A stretch of 64,000 nt of DNA, taken from positions 310,001 to 374,000 of the forward strand of contig JAZKJV010000094.1 in the NCBI GenBank assembly GCA_037367405.1, given 5' to 3'. The first letter of the stretch is position 1. Each line of letters opens with the position of its first letter. Of the stretch, positions 1 through 12,069 are shown one piece after another. Origin of the DNA: Ottelia alismoides (taxonomy: Eukaryota > Streptophyta > Magnoliopsida > Alismatales > Hydrocharitaceae). The notes beneath the pieces are model-generated. The model saw nothing but the letters and a program-made list of their open reading frames with translations. It made no database searches and was not told the DNA's origin. Both the position numbers and the translations under genes were made by a program.

Positions 1-571
1 TGAAATGTATTCTACAAAGAACCATGTAAAATTTACAAATAACTGATGACTTTTTGAATGAACTATGGATTCTACAAAAAAACATATAATCGTTATAAAA
101 GGATCCACGGATTATACAAAATAACGTTCGAGAATACAAACATATGCCCACGTAATGTCGCCCAGCACAAAACTGAATATTATTGAAATATGGTATTGCG
201 AAAAATATTAAAAATAAAACTAGCTAAATTTAATATTTTTAGATTATTAATTAGTGTGCATAATTAATGCAAAAGTTGATGACCAAAATGCCATTTTGGA
301 TAAATAAATTGATGATGCCATTAGATTTGAATCTAACGACTACGACCGTTGGCCTTCCTTAAGGATGGAAGGGCCAAGTCATATTTGAAAGGCCCCCTAT
401 TTATATATTATGTGATTTTGTAAGAGAATTACAATCTTAAAAATAAAAAATTTCCAGTAATTAATTTAAAGCTATACCATATTTTTATAAAATTAAATAT
501 ATATTTGGTTAACTAAACTATATATCTTAATAAACATGATAATTCAAATTAGTTATAAATTTATTTCTATA
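1..571. other. AT-rich intergenic sequence, nothing assigned
   Basis: AT-rich sequence with no convincing reading frame. The first 130 bases hold several degenerate copies of a word like ATTCTACAAA, but no clear tandem period. I see no gene, RNA or complete mobile element here. Confidence 0.5.
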
Positions 572-830
572 ATTAGTTAAGGGATTTTTACTCGACAGAC
601 CCTATAAGTTTTTTAAATTACCTTTACGACCTTTTGCACAATGTAATTACCCCCATCGACCCTATAAATGACCCCAAGAACCCCCACGAGCTTCAAACAG
701 ATTAACCGCGGGGTTCAGGGGTAAAAATTGGCAAGTTTACGGAGTTGAGGGGGGAATTAGATTGTTTCAAAGGCCGTTGAGTTAATTGGCAAAGTTTATA
801 AGGTCTGTCAGGTAAAATCCCATTAGTTAA
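572..830. mobile_element. Mutator-like foldback MITE with 9-bp TSD
   Basis: A 241-bp non-coding element (581-821) has terminal inverted repeats of about 30 bp, starting GGGATTTTTACTCGACAGAC on the left and closing with its near-complement before GGTAAAATCCC on the right. It is flanked by perfect 9-bp duplications ATTAGTTAA (572-580 and 822-830). A 9-bp duplication with G-rich termini is typical of Mutator-like (MULE) MITEs. It encodes nothing. The related element at 49730-50169 shares the GGGATTTTTAC start. Confidence 0.8.
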
Positions 831-919
831 TATACGTTATAGCTACATTTCTATTTACTCTTGTAAAGATATGCTTATTATAGATATGTATTATTTTTAT
901 GAGATTATAGAACGAGTTT

Positions 920-1064
920 TATTAAGATAGTTACTGTTTTTAGTATGTTGCTTTATGTAATTTTCTTCTTTTTTGTTTCATCTTTCTATAATTTGCCCAA
1001 TGGTTCTTCTCCTATATAAGGGAACCCTTGAGCCTCTCATAATTCAATCCAGTATGTTCCCTTA
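920..1064 (+). repeat. 5' LTR of the first Copia element
   Basis: Matches 6050-6197 over its whole length. It starts TATTAAGATAG where the 3' copy has TGTTAAGATAG, so the terminal TG is mutated to TA. It also ends CCCTTA directly against the primer site, lacking the last three bases (ACA) of the 3' copy. A TATA-like word (CTATATAAGG, 1011-1020) sits about 45 bp before its end. At about 145 bp this is a very short LTR for a coding element. Confidence 0.9.
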
Positions 1065-1077
1065 TGGTATCGGAGCG
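1065..1077 (+). promoter_or_regulatory. Primer binding site (tRNA-iMet type)
   Basis: TGGTATCGGAGCG abuts the 5' LTR. It is the usual plant Copia primer site (TGGTATCAGAGC) with one A to G change. The same motif occurs, unmutated, in the elements at 47031-47043 (minus) and 60764-60776. Confidence 0.85.
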
Positions 1078-1810
1078 ACGGTCCTAGATCGGAGCTACTG
1101 TATCCATCCCTAATCCCTCCCTAATCCTAGCCCCTTTGTTACTCGACACCTGCCCCCCCCCACACCCTCGCGCCCCAGACCACCTCAGCCGCCCTGCGCC
1201 CCTAGGCCGCCCCTGCGTGCCCTGCACACCCAGGCCGCCCCTGCTAGCCCTGCGTGCCTGAAGCCCTGCGCCCCAGGTCGAACATCCGCCCCGTGCGCCC
1301 GGGTCATTCATCCGCCCATGTGCGCCCAGGTCGTCATGTGCGCTACGCGGCCCCAGTTTGCCATCTGCCCCGCGTGCTCAGATCTTCCGCAGCGCCCAGG
1401 TCGCCCTCCACCCATGCCTCCTCAGGCCGCCTTCCGCCACACACACCCAGGCCCCTGAAGCCCTGCGTGCCACCGACTTCAAGTTCAAGACCCTGTTCGT
1501 GTGTAAGGAACATACGTGTGTCCAGAACCCTGCCAGTCAGTCCAAGACTTTGAAGCCCCGCGGGAGTCCACGTCTCTTTGTGCGTCCAGGATCGTGTGTC
1601 TTGATCTCCTGAAGACGCGACTCACGGTCCTTGCGTGTGTCTTAACCTCGCATCCTGGCCTCTCACATTCTCCGGCACTAGAAAGTGACGACGATTAGCA
1701 AGGATGGTTGTATGAGTCTACACATACAACCAATCCTTGGTATGATTATGTAGACTAGTTTATATCAGTCTACTCTCCAGTCAAGTTTCATTATTTGGCT
1801 ATCTTACAAA

Positions 1811-4800
1811 TTGTCAAACAACAAGGGTGACATCTTCTCGTTCGGAGCCTTCAAGAGTTCGTCTCCCATCACTAAGATGGATGGGACCAACTATGAGTTA
1901 TGGTCCATGCAGTTTCTCACCCTCTTGCAGTACAACAACAAGGAGCACATCCTGACAGATCTAGAGCCAGCGGACAAGACTAGGGAAAATGCTTCTTGGA
2001 AGCAAGATGATGCATACGCACGTGTTTGGCTTTGTGGGACTCTTTCTACAAAGATAGCCAATGATATTCCAACTCAGCCCACTGTCAAGGCAATGTGGGA
2101 CACTTTGGCATCCACCTATGCACATACGAAGAGTGAGGCCAAGATTCTTCAACTACAGTTTGATATCTACAACACCAAACAGAATGGCCGCCCCTTGCAT
2201 GTTTACTACTCCTCGTTGCGTGGCATGTTTGAAAAGCTTCATAGCTACATGCCCATTACGACGTCTATTAAGCAGCATAAGATATATAGGAACTCCACGA
2301 TGGTTGGAGTCTTCATGGTTGGATTTGATATAGAATATGATGTTGCACGTACTCATCTTCTTACTGGAGCAACCATTCCCCCTATAGAGGAGGCCTATAG
2401 CCTTCTCAGCCGGCTCATCATGCCTTCGAAAACCACGTCTTCACACTCCTCAGCGATGGCCGCATCTCGTGGTCGAGGTGGGGTGATCCAGTCCAGAGGT
2501 CGCACACCTCGAGGAAGAGGAGGTGGACGCCAATGTGGTCCATGCACCTACTGCCACAAGCCTGGACATGCAGAGGATACATGCTATCAGAAGCATGGAT
2601 ATCCTGTTTCTGGTCGAGCAACAGAACAGATTGTGTCTTTAGAGACTTCAACTCCCCAGATCGATCCTTGCCTGGATGATATTGTCTCTTGTATTCGAGA
2701 GATAATGTCTCCTAGTGTTGACACCACCACAGATATCGCTACAGCAGCCAGAGCCTCTTCGAGCTCCTCAGGTATCACCTATGCCTTTAATGGTAGTACG
2801 AATACGGGCATGACAGAGTGGAATGTGGACTGTGGTACTTCTCACCACTTGTGTGGAGACAGAACACAGCTGAAGTCTTACATGGCTATACCACCTGGCA
2901 GATGGGTCATCGTTGCTAATGGCGACCACTTACCCATTACAGGACAGGGGGAGGTGCAGTTGACACCATCCATGCGCCTGAAGAATGTTTTATATGCTTC
3001 TGCTTTTCAGATGAATTTACTTTCTATTAGTCATATCACTAAGGATCTACATTGTCGTGACATCTTTGACCCTTCATCTCTTGTGTTTCAGGACATACCC
3101 ACGGGCATGATGATTGGAAGTGGCCGTGAGAAGCAGATACTCTACAGACTGGTCCAACCTCCTCATGTTAGTGTTTCCGTTATACCTACTGGATATGTCT
3201 CTCCTTATCTGTGGCACCTTAGGTTTGGACATCTTCCTCTGCAAAATCTATGTCATGTTCTCCCTCAGATTTCTACGAGATCCTCATTTCAGTGTGAGGC
3301 ATGTCAACTTGGGAAGAATCACAGTTCCTCTTTTCCATCCCGTCAGAGTCGAAGCAGTTCTCAGCTATTTGAGCTCCTTCATTTAGAAATTTGGGGTCCT
3401 AGTCGTGTTCCTGATCTTCAAGGATATCGTTTTTATCTTGTAGCGGTCGATGATTTTTCTAGACTTTCTTGGGTCTTCTTATTGAAGAATAAGTCTGAGG
3501 TCGGATCCATTATCAAGTATTTTATTAATGAAATAAAGAATATTTTTATGCCAATGTGAAGTATATCCGTTCTGATAATGCCTTGGAATTTTGCATCTTA
3601 CATCTTTCTGAGTTCCTTAGATCCCATGGCATTGTTCACCAGACCTCATGTGTCTACACTTCCCAGCAAAATGGTGTTGCCGAGCGCAAACACTGTCACT
3701 TACTTGATGTGACCAGAACATTATTGATACAAAGCCGTGCTCCTCATGCTTACTGGGGTGATGTTGTCCTTACTGCTTGTTATTTGGTAAACCATATGCC
3801 CTCATCCGTGTTAGGAGAAAAGATTCCTTACTCGATTGCATTTCTCAAGAAGGGTCTCTTCTCTCTTACACCTCGTATGTTTGGATCTGATGCCTTTGTT
3901 CATGACGTCTCTCAAGGGCGCGACAAGCTCTCTCCTAGAGCTGTCAAGTATGTATTTATTGGCTACTCTCGTACCCAAAAAGGGCATCGCTGCTTTGATC
4001 CTCTAAGCCAGAAGTATTTTGTTAGTGCTGATGTTACTTTCTTTGAGTCGGTCATGTATTTTTCTCCTACAGGTAACATACTTACTCCATCTGAATCTAA
4101 TGATGAGATATACATACAACCACCTCCTACAGTTGGTCCTTCACCTTCACCTACTCCTCTTCTTCCACAACCTCCACTACCTCTGTTGATTCAGTTCTTG
4201 CCTCGTGATATTCCTCACAGATCTCGCTCTATTCGCCATGCTCACAAGCCTTGCCCATCATCTAGCACGCCTCAGGTATGTAATGAGTATATTATTTCTA
4301 CTAATGGCACTACTGAATTGATTGTACAACAGGAGGAGTAGATACCCTCTCAAGAGGGAAATATACAGGCCTAGGACTTGGCAGATGATCTTGACGTACT
4401 CTGTGAAAGCAGAAACGAGCGTGTGCTACTTACCCTCTTGCAACCCAGATTTCTTTGAGCAGGTTGTCAGAGGATTTCAGGAGATTTACGCTAGCACTAT
4501 CAGCCGTGCAGATACCTCAAACGTATCAGGAGGCTCTCAAAGATAGTCAGTGGAGGTTAGCCATGGAGGAGAATATGGCTGTGCTACAGTCACGTGGTAC
4601 GTGGACTCTTATTTCTGCTCCTATTGATACATCAGTCGTGGGATGCAAATGGGTGTTCACTATGAAACACCGTGCGGGTGGCAGTGTGGATCGCTATAAG
4701 GAGAGACTTGTGGCACGAGGGTTTCCCCAGACATATGGGGTAGAATATCACGATACTTTCTCCCCAGTTGCCAGACATTCTACTCTAAGTATTCTCCTTG

Positions 4801-6043
4801 TTGCTGTGACACGAGATTGGACTCTTTTTTCAGCTTTGATGTGAAGAATGCATTCCTCTATGGTGACCTACAAGAGGAGGTCTATATGCAGCAGCCACCT
4901 GGGTTTGCTGCTGACGGGGAGTGTCAGAAGGTGTATAAGTTACACAAGGCTATCTGCCTCAAGCAGAGTACAAAAGCATGGTTCCAAAAGCTCTCGGACT
5001 TGATATAGCAGCATGGGTTTGTTAGATCAACTGCACATCACTCCTTGTTCATACAGAAGACCCAGAGAGATATTACAATCATTCTTGTTTATGTTGATGA
5101 CATTTCTATTACAGGGAATGACGAGCAGGGTATTCAGGGTGCTAAGGACTTCCTAGGTCGACAGTTTGTGACCAAGGACCTTGGACATTTACGTTACTTC
5201 CTTGGAATAGAGTTCGCCAGGAATCAACGGGGTCTTGTAATGACCTAGAGAAAGTATGTTATAGATCTTTTTTCAGAGACAGACATGGCATATTGCAGCC
5301 ATGCCACTACTCCGCTTGACCCAAGCATGAAGTTCTATGATGATGATACTGAGGAGATCGATAAGAGAATGTACAAAGAGCTTGTTGGCAAGCTACCATA
5401 TATAACTATTACCAGGTCCGACATAGCATTTGTCGTTAGCAAAGTGAGTCAGTTTATGGAGCAGTCCAGACAGGCACATATGGATGCAGTCCATATGATT
5501 CTGAGATACTTGAAGACTTCACCTGGTACTGGACTTCTTTTCAGCAGAGGCACATCTCTCTCAGTGACAGCATGCGCGTATGCATATTATGCTGGGTGTC
5601 CAAAGGATAGAAAGTCTACGTCTGGATTTGATGTATTCATAGGGAATTCTCTTATTTCATGGAAGAGTAAGAAGCAGATTGTGGTTGCTAGATCAAGTGC
5701 TGAATCGGAATACAGGGCCATGGCACAGCCTAGTACAGAGATGATGTGGGTCAGATCCGTTCTTACTGACCTAACTATAGAAGTGCCTCTTCTCATGCAC
5801 CTCCAATGTGATAATCAAGCTGCTCTCTTCATTGCAAATAACACAGCCTTTCATGAGAGGATGAAGCACGTAGAGGTGGATGGTCACTACACTTGTGACA
5901 TGACACAGAAGGGTATTATCATTACTACGCATGTCAGCTCTGGAGACCAGACAACAGATATACTTACAAAGGCTCTAGCGAAAGGACCTTATCAGAGATG
6001 TTGTTCCAAGCTTAGTCTTATTGATATCTACGCTCCAGCTTGA
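1811..6043 (+). pseudogene. Degenerate Copia gag-pol polyprotein
   Basis: Copia polyprotein in the order gag, protease, integrase, RT, RNase H. The natural start codon appears changed: the protein homology begins at a TTG (1811), and the first ATG in frame is at 1877. The gag zinc knuckle (CTYCHKPGHAEDTC, about 2549-2590) is intact. The protease motif reads DCGTSHH instead of the usual DSG. Integrase keeps its D, D and E segments (VDDFSR, RSDNALEF, NGVAERK) and RT keeps YVDD (about 5090). Breaks: a frameshift near 3545-3556, a TAG at 4339-4341, further frame changes before 4455 and at about 4817-4844, and TAG stops ending at 5008 and 5248 where CAG is expected. The RNase H part (5285-6043) is open. 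No functional protein is expected. Confidence 0.92.
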
Positions 6044-6049
6044 GGGGAG
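6036..6049 (+). promoter_or_regulatory. Polypurine tract of the first Copia element
   Basis: The purine-rich stretch TTGAGGGGAG lies immediately before the TG of the 3' LTR, the position of the plus-strand primer. It shares the word AGCTTGAGGGG with the elements ending at 59005 and 63327. Confidence 0.75.
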
Positions 6050-6197
6050 TGTTAAGATAGTTACTATTTTTAATATGTTGCTTTATGTAATTTTCTTCTT
6101 TTTTGTTTCATCTTTCTGTAATTTGCCCAATGATTCTTCTCCTATATAAGGGAACTCTTGTGCCTCTCATAATTCATTCCAGTATGTTCCCTTAACA
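6050..6197 (+). repeat. 3' LTR of the first Copia element
   Basis: A 148-bp LTR with canonical TG...CA ends (TGTTAAGATAG to CCCTTAACA). It is followed directly by the AGTTT target duplication. Confidence 0.92.
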
Positions 6198-6202
6198 AGT
6201 TT

Positions 6203-7189
6203 ATTTGAAAATTTGCATTGTTCTATAGTGATAGATTTTTTTTTAATATCTTTCTTAAGATATAAGTATATTAGATGTATAATATCCTAATTTGTATAAT
6301 ATATAGATGTGTGTGTGTATGTGACTTTGTGAGAGTATTTAACATGTTTTTATGCAGAATAAGTATGAAAGTACAATATAAAAGTATGTACGATAGTGAT
6401 AGAAATAAGATAGTAATGAATCTCACGTTCATCTACTTACTAGTTTCATCCGAGATAAAATCCTTAATTAATGAATGTAAATTCAACTTAATTCCATCTT
6501 CTTATAAATATGTCTACGTGACTGAGAATGCGTTATTAGTAGAAATTCAAACAAAATATTCAAATATCAGAAAACCAAGTAAAAAGGGGGAAAGAAGTAT
6601 AAAGACTAACAAGAGAAAAAAATGGCACGAAAGTACCGTTTATTTTGCCTAATCCTAAAGACATGAAAAAAATTACCTAATTGACAAAATAAAGAAAGCA
6701 ATCCAGAGAAAATACTGAAAATGTTGTCACATAATTTATTATTTGCCTATATGTCTCTATACAAATTTCACCGAATCTGACAGATTCATGCTAATTTCAA
6801 TTGATGTGAAATCATCTATGTCTTTCCGATAAAACAGCATGAATCAATGAAAATTCCTAGAAAATACTAACCTATATGGAATTCTTTTTTCCTAATTATA
6901 TTCGATTTGAAAAACCCTACAAAAAAGCTACTCCCTACTCAAATTTCTGATAACTTCCAACCAGTACACACACGTACGTACACACAGACACACACACACA
7001 CATACATACACATATATGGATTTCTTTGTTACTTTGACTTTCACTTTCTGACTTATTTATTCAATTAGAACATAAATGAAATGTGAAATTATTGAGTAGT
7101 ATACTTCACTCAAATAATGAATCCTTTTTAAAAAAATACTTTGGAACTTGTATTAAGGGATTTACTTATCTAAGTTCACTTATCTATAT
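6203..7189. other. AT-rich intergenic sequence with a CA/TA microsatellite
   Basis: No gene recognised. The open frame at 6275-6652 (125 codons) is AT-rich with low-complexity composition and resembles no family I know. A short mixed microsatellite (ACAC/ACGT/ATAC words) lies at about 6965-7016. Confidence 0.5.
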
Positions 7190-7559
7190 ATTGTTGCATT
7201 CGTTCTTTTAGGTCCATACCTCACTCACCTCATGCTTCTTGAAGCATATATGTGATAGATATATTCTTATAACCATACTATATTCTATTTGCTTACTTGA
7301 ATGGATGTCCCTTCTAAAAAGGGTGAATTCTAGAAAAAAATCACGAGGTATATCTGATAATTTCTACATGGAATCGATTACTTATCAATTCCCCTTTTTC
7401 ATTTGAAAGTACTGAATACACCTAGAATTCTGAGCTTCATGTTACTCTTCTCAAGATACATGTTAGCATCAGGGGCACCCCAACCAGATTGAACGAGATT
7501 ACACTTTATCATCTCGAACCTATAAAATGAAAATTTCAATCAAATTATACATTGGAGGA

Positions 7560-7974
7560 CACTAGGCCCTCTAATTCCTTAAGAGGCTTGTCTAAAAGAT
7601 TCCTGATATAACTAGGAACCCATTTTAGATATTACACATGTCACTGGACATGCGAGTTTAGCGTATCACATTTGATATCTTCGTGAGAATCAACAAAGTC
7701 GACTCCACATTGTTTATAAAATTCTATGCTTCCTTTTCAGCTCTATCACTGGATAATTTCCACAAACACAAATTCCACTTTTAAAAGGTCTAAAGATTCT
7801 TTCACAAAACAAACCATCTTTTTTCGATTTATCATTTTTGTAATGAAAAGTATAGGGTTTTGCCATCTCTCCAACAACTATCCCGTTAGGTAGAATTTTG
7901 TTGGCCTAAGAACTTATTTGTTCACAAGAGACTGGTCCAATTAGAATTTATTGATGCTTCTATCGATCGATCAT
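7560..7974 (-). pseudogene. rpoC1: Plastid rpoC1 exon 1 remnant (RNA polymerase beta' subunit)
   Basis: Starts at an ATG whose codons give MIDR followed by a stop where plastid rpoC1 has Y. It then follows rpoC1 exon 1 as far as KELEGLV. The functional gene encodes the gamma/beta' part of the plastid-encoded RNA polymerase. At least five in-frame stops are visible (for example after MIDR, KHQ and ISS), with indels in the CGVEFVDS region. It is not expressed as a protein. Confidence 0.85.
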
Positions 7975-8000
7975 AGAATAGAAGTTATGATTCATTCAGA

Positions 8001-8150
8001 TCAAGCTTTCTTCCTATTAATCTGAAAGTTCTTCATAGATACAAGGATATAGTTCGGTTCCAGAGCTAAAGATTGTAGTTCTCGAACGAGCAATCAAAAA
8101 GATTTTGGAGCATCCTCAGAGCTAGGTATGATTTCTCCAATTACCAACTA
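8001..8150 (-). pseudogene. rpoB: Plastid rpoB 3' end remnant
   Basis: About 50 codons matching the C-terminus of the plastid RNA polymerase beta subunit ([29 protein letters not shown]), ending at TGA (8001-8003). One in-frame TGA replaces the R after PKSF. Its position 27 bp upstream of the rpoC1 start matches the plastid rpoB-rpoC1 operon. That supports transfer as one DNA piece. Confidence 0.8.
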
Positions 8151-8165
8151 CTTTTTACGCAAATA

Positions 8166-11100
8166 TTACACCTTTGGTTCTATTTATAAATCCATTTTCT
8201 TCTCTATAAATTACAGTATCGATAAGAATTCCAATCCTTATTGTTCATACATTATGGTATGAATATACCATACTAATTTGTTATTATTTATGGATGATGA
8301 GATTTCATTGATACAGAGCCAATTCCAACAGACTTATTGAATGTTCCCATTGGTGTGCATCCAACAAAAACTGAACCTATAAGTATGCCAATTATGAGCT
8401 GGACACTTTAACTATAAGGAAAAAACTGAAACCCTATTATATATACGTCCACACAAAAAGTTAAAATCTTAAGAATAAAAATACCTATATAACACTAGTC
8501 ACCTATAAAGTGATAAGCACTCAAATATCTACAAAATAGACCTCTTTCAAAGAAATTAGAGTTCATATGTGAAATTTGGGTGTTGGAACTTTTGTGTATA
8601 TCGTGTCATCTGTACATATAAGATTTAGTGATATTATGTAAATATCCTCTTCTTCTTCTATTTTTCTCATTTTTTTACTTTATGAAAATATCATAACTGA
8701 GTTAACTAGATAATAAAATTTTCAAAACATAAAAAATAGTAAAAATATAAATTGAATAAAATAGGATTCAATATATATTGTCCAAGTCACGTGTATATAT
8801 CACCTCTTTTATTTTCTGAAGAAGTTAACGTTAGATTTCATAAATCCAAAAAACATAAATAGATGGTATAATATATTATCGTATTAAAATATAAAAAAAT
8901 ATATAAAAAATATTAAGAAGAAAATAAAATATAAAATACTAAGCCTAAAATTAGTGATTTAGAACAATTAAATATCTACCAAAACATTTATCACATGTAA
9001 ATAGCCCTTTTTCTTCTTTTGAGCATTTAAGAAGAGTACTCATGCTGGACACTTTTTATTTTTAGTTTGTTTTATATTTTTTCTATCTTTGTGTTTGTTC
9101 TCATGCAGCCATGTGGCAGGTCAATCTGCCATGCAATTGCCTTTCATTGGCTCATGCATGTATGTCTTGCCCTTTCTTCATACCCCATTACATCGATCAA
9201 TTGGGCATTTAACTGGTCCTCCATTTAACGTGGAGCTCTCCTACTAGAGGCGGAGAGGCAATATCCCCATCTTCCTCCTCTCGCTTCTCGCTCATGTGAG
9301 CCCTCCACATCAGTTGACACCCTCTCCCCTTCGCCAACGCCTCTCCACGACATATACCACCTCCGGCCTTGTCCCATCCATATCACAAAACCTCAACGAG
9401 CCTGTGTTTAAAATCTCTATATCCTATCATTCGGGTTATCCCCTACTACTTCTAAGAACTCCATCTCCTTGATCCATTTCTTTTAGCATGGAAGATTGGG
9501 CAATGTTCTTTGAGACTGAGAGACGATGATGATTCGTGAACTTGACGTGATACATTGGAGTCCCAAGCTCCATCATTGTAGACCCTCCACGAGATACTCA
9601 ACCTCTTATTCATTTGCAATAGTGGGGGCGACCGCCTAGAGAATATTCGACCTCCATTCATTAGTAAAGCAGCCATCATCTTTCAGGTATAACTCCATAC
9701 CCTCATTTTTGTTCAAATACAATGCTTTCATTTTTCTTCCTCTTCTTTTTCTTCTTCTTCCGCGTACCGTTGTTCTTCGTACTCCTCTCAGGAGTCACTC
9801 ATTGCATCCAACTCTTCTTCCTTGTTTTGATCCAATCTAACTCTACCTCACTCCCAATCTCCTATACAATGCCCTTCCCTTTGTCATTGAGCATCTCAAT
9901 CTTTGATCAAATCATGAAAAACAGAGTTTTCTCTTGCACATGCACCTCCTTTTAGAGGACCCATTCGTTCCCCCTTGTCTGACTCCTCTTAAATCGAGGC
10001 TCGCTCTTTTTTAAGTCTATCCCATCCTCGCAGTCAAGGAGTGTAATCGATGCTTGGAGGTCATATCACCAAATCAACCTTTGTAAGAAGAACATGGATC
10101 TCTCCCCCTTTTGTTGGGCTTAAATAATAAAAAGAAGGAGTTGAAGCAACAACGTCGATCTACCCACTTTAGGTCAACCACAATCATCAGTGTTAATCTA
10201 CTTAGATTGAAGCTTTCGAACATCCTGGCCATGGAATATCCTTTGAAGTAGTGTCATTTAATCGTGAGTACCTTCATCTCGACCATCAGATTAGCGCAGA
10301 AAGATCACGTGTCTATTTCACATGACATAAATATTACAACAACATCCCTAGAACTTCACCCGATTATGCACAAGGCCTTCTCGATGGACAAGCACGTGAG
10401 GTGCAAGTGCCTCGACCCATTTTACATTCCTTACCCTCAAAATCTATGAAAGTTTAAATTATTCCATTCTAAACATTGACGAGCTCTTCTAGTTTAGAAA
10501 ATTTGATATTGATACACTTGTGTTTAGACCCTTATATCTCACCAGTAAAAAATTAATTTAGGATGAGGTTCTTTTTGTTAAAATGTTGAGCCTATGCTCT
10601 ACACTTCATACTATTTTGAGAGTTTTTTAGGTGAAATGGAATAAAGGTAAATATTTTGCAAGAAATGTCTTATTTTTTTAATTAATTTTTATTAAATCAT
10701 TATGAAGTCATTTTCCCTTGATTTTTGAATATGATGTGTCTTCAATGCCTTTCTCTCTCTCTCTCTACGTGCCAAAATTATTTAATAAATATTGAAATAT
10801 ACTTTCTCTAAAATTTATTTGGTACTATAATTGTTTGACTTATTTAGGATGCATTTTGTACTATATGAAAAATCAAAAATATGTCTAAAATGTCAATGTA
10901 TTTCTTATTATTAAATAACTTTTGTTAGATTTTTATCCCACTGTTCCTCATTTTTATTTTATTTTTATAAATATTTTCTAAAATATGAAAACTAATAAAA
11001 CTTTTGATAATTAAAAGAAAATAAAAATAAAAAACCAAATAAAGATTATAAAAGTATTGTACATATTATTCTTATAGCATGAGTATAAGTATAAAATCTA

Positions 11101-12069
11101 AAAACCCTAAAACTATAAAAATGCATAAAAACAACAAAAAACAATAAACAAGTGGATCATTGACTTTGTATGTGCCTTCTCCTGTGACTAAGTAAAAGTA
11201 GTTACCACGACCTAGGTATACTTACCTAGATAAGTGTTTTCAATTAAATTTTATAGGTTGCCTTTAGATTGTACTATAATGAATCATTTTTAGCATTAGT
11301 CTTTAGGAGGATTACCTAATGGCACTGTTGCAGAGGAGGCACATCTTAGCCACTTAGGTAACACACTGGTTATATCCACAATCATCTCTTTCAGTTGTTT
11401 ATTAATTTACTTGCATTGTCATTTACCTTTATATTCATTGTGTATTCTCTCTACTTTGACTCATCTTGCTACTTGTTCAAGGCTCGATGCACAGACCAAC
11501 TAGAGCAACAAGAATTCACTTCTCTTGTCATCATCGTTCTCTTTTGATTCCTCTCTTGAGTTGATGATTTTGCTAAGAGGCCAATGGTTCTTTATATAGC
11601 CATTGAAATAAGAATATGTGGAGTGCGTGAAGTCCTAAATCTAACTGTTTAGGATTTATAAACTACTAAACTAAAAAGGTAATATTTCGCTATCCAATCA
11701 ATATATCATTGTAATTAATTAGGACTACTCATTATCCTATTATTCTTCCCACATGAAGCCAACCCACAACAGTTTGCACAACAATAATAAAAATGATGAT
11801 ATGCAATATCAGTTATGTTCCTTTTTTTTTAGTATAAATTATGACCATGATTCTTACAAAATTCAGAGTTATATCCTTTCGTAATATTAGTTATGGTCCT
11901 ACTTTACCTTAATTGAATGGTAGAACTGTGAATTTCACAAGACGAGCACAATTGATATTTCATAAAAGAACGTAACTAATATTGCAGAAATTAAGAAGGA
12001 TACAAGTGATAAAAACTGTTTTTTATGAACGTTTAGACTAATAGCAGTCTCATCAGAAATATTTAAATT
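8166..12069. other. Intergenic sequence, largely unassigned
   Basis: 8171-8450 has a composition like plastid spacer but was not identified. 8451-9100 is AT-rich. 9110-10450 is C-rich on the plus strand with several short frames (9722-9955, 10264-10449, minus 9452-9679); these are low-complexity Ser/Leu/Phe-rich translations and I do not call them genes. 10450-12069 is AT-rich, with a short CT repeat near 10750. Confidence 0.45.

Larger units (their letters stand above)
915..6202 (+). mobile_element. Copia LTR retrotransposon, full length but decayed
   Basis: A complete Ty1/Copia element lies between perfect 5-bp target duplications AGTTT (915-919 and 6198-6202). In order it has a short 5' LTR, a tRNA-iMet primer site, an untranslated leader of about 730 bp that is C-rich in its first 400 bp, gag-protease-integrase-RT-RNase H, a polypurine tract and the 3' LTR. 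The LTRs differ at roughly 8 of 145 positions by eye, so the insertion is not recent. The coding region is broken by frameshifts and stops, so the element should not be autonomous. The order integrase before RT proves Copia rather than Gypsy. Confidence 0.95.
7190..8165 (-). pseudogene. Nuclear plastid DNA (NUPT): rpoC1 start with intron, and rpoB end
   Basis: Read on the minus strand this is plastid DNA in plastid gene order: the end of rpoB, a short spacer, the start of rpoC1, then what reads as the rpoC1 group II intron. Diagnostic protein matches are PKSF and [12 protein letters not shown] for rpoB, and [33 protein letters not shown] and NLLDKPLKELEGLV for rpoC1. Many in-frame stops and indels show it is old and non-functional. 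The left boundary is set where intron-like sequence stops being recognisable; 8171-8450 may also be organellar but I could not assign it. Confidence 0.85.

Noticed and set aside
1254..1698. Genes in the C-rich leader of the first Copia element
   Set aside because: The frames lie between the LTR and gag in the untranslated leader, overlap each other and are low-complexity.
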